Source: an uncultured Clostridia bacterium
GTDB taxonomy: Bacteria; Bacillota; Clostridia; Oscillospirales; Acutalibacteraceae
Direction of reading: 5' to 3'
Length of the DNA stretch: 7,424 nt
Assembly (NCBI GenBank): GCA_937919155.1
Contig: CALFPM010000003.1
Coordinates: forward strand, 1 to 7,424
Numbering within the stretch: the stretch's first letter is position 1; every line of letters starts with the position of its first letter. The position numbers were made by a program, and so were the translations under genes. Under the pieces are notes generated by a model, which ran no database searches, was not told the origin of the DNA, and was given only the letters and a program-made list of their open reading frames with translations. Below are positions 4,615-7,424 of this stretch, one piece after another.

Positions 4615-4773
4615 ATGAGAAGGTAAAAACCTGAAGACATCAAACCAAATCAAAAAGGTCTGAAGTCTTCAACTGCAGTTTCATAAAAAGATCAAAATAA
4701 AACAAATCCGATTATGAAATTGGACAATATCACGAAAGAGAGGTTAATCAAAGATGTTAGATATCAAGAGTAA
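4615..4773 (+). pseudogene. Possible relic of a small gene with two in-frame TAA codons
   Basis: From ATG 4615, which is preceded by a ribosome-site-like sequence, a single frame of 52 codons runs to a TAA at 4771-4773. It is interrupted by TAA at 4624-4626 and 4684-4686. The pieces read MRR, then KPEDIKPNQKGLKSSTAVS, then a 28-residue part containing MKLDNITKERLIKDV. The frame stops exactly where the terminator begins, as a real gene would. I recognise no family, and A-rich DNA can give such peptides by chance. TAA is not a recoding codon for selenocysteine or pyrrolysine. Confidence 0.2.
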
Positions 4774-4775
4774 TC

Positions 4776-4829
4776 AGAAATGACCCTTGGCTGATGTGTA
4801 AAGAAACACGGTCAAGGGTCATTTCTTTT
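4776..4829 (+). terminator. Rho-independent terminator of the short transcription unit
   Basis: A perfect 14-bp stem (4776-4789 with 4813-4826) carries an inner GTGT/ACAC helix and ends in a T-rich arm continuing into TTT. The orphan stretch 4402-4901 thus holds two promoters, two terminators and no intact gene. Confidence 0.75.
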
Positions 4830-4849
4830 GCCCTAATTTCAAAAAAGAC

Positions 4850-4878
4850 TTGATTTTTACATATATATGTAATATAAT
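4850..4878 (+). promoter_or_regulatory. Sigma-A promoter of the tRNA-Pro gene
   Basis: TTGATT (4850-4855), a 17-nt spacer and a perfect TATAAT (4873-4878). The expected start is near 4885, about 17 nt before the mature tRNA. Confidence 0.75.
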
Positions 4879-4901
4879 CTTTCAAGCAATATAATAATCA
4901 T

Positions 4902-4977
4902 CGGGGTGTAGCGCAGGTGGTAGCGCGTTTGGTTCGGGACCAAAAGGCCGTGGGTTCGAATCCCGCCACTCCGACCA
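4902..4977 (+). tRNA. tRNA-Pro (anticodon CGG)
   Basis: A complete 76-nt cloverleaf with encoded CCA. The acceptor stem is 4902-4908 with 4967-4973 (one G-U), the D stem is GCGC/GCGC, and the anticodon stem TTTGG/CCAAA has loop TTCGGGA. The anticodon CGG is at 4935-4937 with G37 as usual for proline tRNAs. There is a 5-nt variable loop, T stem GTGGG/CCCGC with TTCGAAT, discriminator A and CCA at 4975-4977. It reads the proline codon CCG. It is a single-gene unit with its own promoter and terminator. Confidence 0.97.
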
Positions 4978-4986
4978 AAATATGAT

Positions 4987-5030
4987 AATCCGAACCCTCT
5001 CCTTAAGATTGGAGATGCGTTCGGATTTTT
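4987..5030 (+). terminator. Rho-independent terminator of the tRNA-Pro gene
   Basis: AATCCGAAC (4987-4995) pairs with GTTCGGATT (5019-5027), and TCTCC (4998-5002) with GGAGA (5011-5015) stacks inside. T-rich sequence follows (5026-5030). Between this and the next terminator (5031-5158) I see no gene or signal. Confidence 0.85.
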
Positions 5031-5158
5031 CATTTTAATTTGCAAATAATTATTGTCGATTTTGTTTATCCGTGTCAGCATTGATTTTTGATGTTTAACG
5101 CTCAGATTTCTTACATCGCAATACCAGACGCCATAACCGATAAAACTTATTTTCGGAT

Positions 5159-5198
5159 AAAAAATCACCGTGCAGACAGCAAAGTCTGCACGGTTTTT
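5159..5198. terminator. Bidirectional terminator between the tRNA and the convergent acetyltransferase operon
   Basis: A perfect 11-bp stem (5167-5177 with 5184-5194) with an AGCAAA loop. On the plus strand the stem ends in a run of five T (5194-5198). On the minus strand six T (5164-5159) follow after two bases, so it terminates the acetyltransferase operon. A weaker A/T hairpin (about 5214-5236) precedes it on that strand. Confidence 0.88.
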
Positions 5199-5252
5199 CG
5201 GTATAGCGTAGAACGAAAAAAGTTATTACTTTTTAATTATTCTTATTCCTCT

Positions 5253-6413
5253 CTATATTGACCAACAGCTGTCGACAAAACGTGTAAATCTGTGAGGGAA
5301 AGCTTTGAAAAACGCATCCGCATTGCCCTTGATTTCAACGCCGTCAATATACAGAGCTGTCTGCAAATTATGACCTTCACCTGCCAACATAAGCCTTGCG
5401 GCAGCTGCTGCAGTAAGAGAAATATCATAATCTCCTTCGCATTTCCGTGTAACGGTTGCTTTTCCGTTTTGATATTCAACCTCAAAAACACCGTTGTTCT
5501 GCTCAAATTCATCAATGCACCGAACACGAAAAATGCCATATTCTTCAGGATATACATTACATTCAAGCAGTTTTTGCATATTGTAAATCCTGCCTGCGGC
5601 ACCTTCGTCATAGTCATAAGAAACACCGTCAATGCGGTCTGCAATGCAAGCAAAGTCACTGCCCTGATATTGCTTTTTGACCTTGAGAGTTTTCACTATT
5701 CCGTCATAGTTGCGAAGAAAACCGATTAATCCGTAAACCGCTTCGGGGGTCAGTGCAAAAAATTCATCAACAATAAGCACATCAGGTCTTTTAACGGTAA
5801 ATCTCACATATCCGTCTGCAATTCCGTTTTTGTCACGCCTGAAATAGGTATAATCAGCCGATTCCAGCGGCGTGTCACAAAAATGCTTTTTCTCTTCACG
5901 CAGAGTCATTAAATTTTCTCTCAGCGCACATTTTGCATGTAATTCGCTGAGTTCTTCAAACTGTTCACCTGTATAAAGTATGACATCGGTATTTCGGGGA
6001 ATATGCTTAAGATTTGCAAAAGGAACTCTGATCGCAAACATACGGTTAAGGTTTGCATAGCCGAATTTCTCATAGTATGAAATAGAAAAAGGATGGAGAA
6101 AACCCATTGTCCAATCATTTTCAAGAGCCGTTTCACCGATTTTTTTCATTATTTCACGAATTCCGCCCATTCGGCGGTATTCAGGCAGACTGCAAACACC
6201 GCTTACAATAATTGAGTTGAGAAAATTTCCGCAGTAGTTTACTCTGAAATCAAACATTTCAACACCCGCAATCAGTTTTCCCTCATCAAACGCGGCAAGA
6301 ACAGGCATCTCTGCCGTGCTGTCCTCTTCTGCATTGAATTTCCATATGAATGAAGCTGCGGAAACCTTTTGATAATCGGCTGCTTCATTTTCTTTTATAT
6401 ATCTGACTTCCAT
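5253..6413 (-). CDS. Eis-like GNAT-family N-acetyltransferase
   Basis: A 386-residue protein with the architecture of the Eis group (enhanced intracellular survival). It has an N-terminal GNAT domain, a second GNAT-like region and a C-terminal sterol-carrier-like domain (about 285-386). The acetyl-CoA loop is at 73-86 (GVCSLPEYRRMGGIR), and HPFSISYYEKFGYA (107-120) contains the tyrosine region that acts as general acid in this family. Eis proteins acetylate amines of aminoglycosides, peptides or proteins; the natural substrate of clostridial members is unknown, and resistance cannot be claimed from sequence. ATG 6413 follows AGGAG by 6 nt. It lies 20 nt downstream of the sugar symporter gene, so it is very likely cotranscribed, and a bidirectional terminator follows. 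Confidence 0.88.
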   Translation of the reverse strand: MEVRYIKENEAADYQKVSAASFIWKFNAEEDSTAEMPVLAAFDEGKLIAGVEMFDFRVNYCGNFLNSIIVSGVCSLPEYRRMGGIREIMKKIGETALENDWTMGFLHPFSISYYEKFGYANLNRMFAIRVPFANLKHIPRNTDVILYTGEQFEELSELHAKCALRENLMTLREEKKHFCDTPLESADYTYFRRDKNGIADGYVRFTVKRPDVLIVDEFFALTPEAVYGLIGFLRNYDGIVKTLKVKKQYQGSDFACIADRIDGVSYDYDEGAAGRIYNMQKLLECNVYPEEYGIFRVRCIDEFEQNNGVFEVEYQNGKATVTRKCEGDYDISLTAAAAARLMLAGEGHNLQTALYIDGVEIKGNADAFFKAFPHRFTRFVDSCWSI

Positions 6414-6433
6414 ATAGTTCTCCTGAACAAAGC

Positions 6434-7424
6434 TTATTTATTGCCAACACTTATCTGAGCTTCGGTTGCAAGTCTGAGCATATTCTCATCGTCACTTTCA
6501 ACCGCATTTGATACCATCTTGCGGCGTTCAAGCAGCTCTGCATACATTTTTTCTTTTTTATCATTATCAAGATCATAGAAAAGCATCGGAATAATTCCGA
6601 GCGAACCTGTTACAGCAGGAATAATTGTAAACATAGCAAAAAGGAAGAACTTAACCTTATCAGTTTGTTCTGTTCCCATTCTGAATGCGTTTGCTTCATA
6701 ACCTATCATCTTTTTAATCGCTGTTGTGACAACCGCACTTGTGTTTGATGAAACCTTGGCTGCAATGCCTTTTGCAACAGATGCCATTGCTTCTGTGCGG
6801 TATCCGTTTTTCCATTCGCAATAGTCCATCGCTTCGTTATACATTTCCGTGCCGATAACGGATTTAAGTCCGAAGAACAGAGTCCAGATAATTTCCCATA
6901 TAGCCATTGCAATTCCCATAGGAACAACTTTCTGATACATACCGCCCGAATAATCCTTTTTCATACCGATGCATCCGAAAAGGAACACGGGGATATAAAG
7001 AATATTGCCGATTTCTTTTGCAAGTATGTAAAGCAAACGGCTTGAAAAACGTCTTCTCATCCAAGGTACCCAAGCATAGCTGGCAGGGCTTATGGGTGCG
7101 GCAGGAATGCCGGCAACCAATGTCATTGATGAAAAGTGAAGAACATCGGTGTAATAATCATCCTCACTGCCCTTGATTGCAAATCCACTGAGAAAATCCG
7201 AAAGGGTTATAAGAAGAAGAGGTTTGTTTTTGATAACGGATTTAACTGACATAATCACGCTGGGTGTCTTAATAGACTGCATAACTCTTTCTTCGGAATT
7301 ATAGAAGAACCAGAAAGAAGATGCACTTGATGCTACGGTTGTGAAAACACCCATTCCGACAAAAAGATTTGTGTATGCCTTTGCAAGCTTGCCGGAACCA
7401 TTGAGATACATACCTCTGAGAACA
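6434..7424 (-). CDS. GPH-family (MelB-like) cation:sugar symporter, C-terminal part (partial)
   Basis: The last 329 residues of a multi-pass inner-membrane transporter of the glycoside-pentoside-hexuronide:cation symporter family (major facilitator superfamily). Several hydrophobic helices are visible, for example around IPVFLFGCIG, MAIWEIIWTLFFGL, FFLFAMFTIIPAVTG and IIPMLFYDLD. The segment GTEMYNEAMDYCEWKNGYR plus the following K-rich helix is the conserved late cytoplasmic-loop signature of the family (D-Y-x-E-x-x-x-G-x-R). The C-terminus is a hydrophilic tail (KKEKMYAELLERRK). The frame is open to the window edge. The ATG at 7411 is internal: its AGAGG is only one base away and the family is much longer, about 450-500 residues. 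Substrate cannot be told. It is followed after 20 nt by the acetyltransferase gene. Confidence 0.85.
   Translation of the reverse strand, partial: VLRGMYLNGSGKLAKAYTNLFVGMGVFTTVASSASSFWFFYNSEERVMQSIKTPSVIMSVKSVIKNKPLLLITLSDFLSGFAIKGSEDDYYTDVLHFSSMTLVAGIPAAPISPASYAWVPWMRRRFSSRLLYILAKEIGNILYIPVFLFGCIGMKKDYSGGMYQKVVPMGIAMAIWEIIWTLFFGLKSVIGTEMYNEAMDYCEWKNGYRTEAMASVAKGIAAKVSSNTSAVVTTAIKKMIGYEANAFRMGTEQTDKVKFFLFAMFTIIPAVTGSLGIIPMLFYDLDNDKKEKMYAELLERRKMVSNAVESDDENMLRLATEAQISVGNK

Larger units (their letters stand above)
4597..4829 (+). ncRNA. Short transcription unit of unknown nature (about 230 nt)
   Basis: A good promoter upstream and a strong terminator at 4776-4829 bound a stretch with no intact gene. 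It begins with a Shine-Dalgarno-like GGGTGAT followed by ATG AGA AGG TAA, a three-codon reading frame with two Arg codons. It can form GAAGAC (4633-4638) with GTCTTC (4665-4670) enclosing ACC with GGT. A 19-codon frame starts at ATG 4714 and ends at 4773, right before the terminator, but has no clear ribosome site. It may be a non-coding RNA, a leader-peptide unit or the relic of a small gene. I recognise no RNA family. Confidence 0.35.

Noticed and set aside
4857..5168. Minus-strand open frame of 103 residues containing GGIRTHGLLVPNQTRYHLRYTP
   Set aside because: This peptide is the well-known false translation of the antisense of a tRNA gene. It overlaps the complete tRNA-Pro at 4902-4977 and its terminator.

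Overview
The window looks like a chromosomal segment of a spore-forming member of the Bacillota, most likely class Clostridia (gut Oscillospiraceae/Lachnospiraceae type). The evidence is two SpoIIID-type sporulation regulators, a two-subunit iron-sulfur L-serine dehydratase, a clostridial SPSTQE-type cell-wall amidase, a BspA-type surface-protein start, AT-rich intergenic DNA and consensus Gram-positive promoters and Shine-Dalgarno sites. No phage, IS or CRISPR element is visible.

Left part (1-3263). A truncated secreted surface protein (minus) is followed by spoIIID copy A (minus), the sdaAB-sdaAA operon (minus, from a TTGACT-N17-TATAAT promoter), a divergent gene for an N-acetylmuramoyl-L-alanine amidase with an SH3b domain (plus), and spoIIID copy B (plus). 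The two spoIIID genes face away from each other around the sda-amidase block and encode proteins identical at 65 of 83 residues. Both start with TTG, both have a promoter of sporulation sigma-E type, and in both the promoter spacer carries a sequence complementary to the gene's own Shine-Dalgarno site.

Middle part (3264-5252). An inositol 2-dehydrogenase-like gene (iolG family) has its own promoter and a terminator. About 500 bases without an intact gene follow. They hold two divergent consensus promoters, each leading to a nearby terminator. One would give an RNA of about 75 nt (minus), the other an RNA of about 230 nt (plus) that contains a stop-interrupted short reading frame. Then come a tRNA-Pro (CGG) with its promoter and terminator, and a bidirectional terminator.

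Right part (5253-7424). A minus-strand operon contains the 3' portion of a GPH-family (MelB-like) sodium:sugar symporter, running off the window edge, and an Eis-like GNAT acetyltransferase 20 nt downstream.

The most interesting element is the pair of spoIIID genes with a shared control architecture. The -35 box, anti-Shine-Dalgarno arm, -10 box and Shine-Dalgarno occur in the same order in both copies, although the stem sequences differ. I infer that read-through RNA would hide the ribosome site, while RNA started at the sigma-E promoter would lack the blocking arm.
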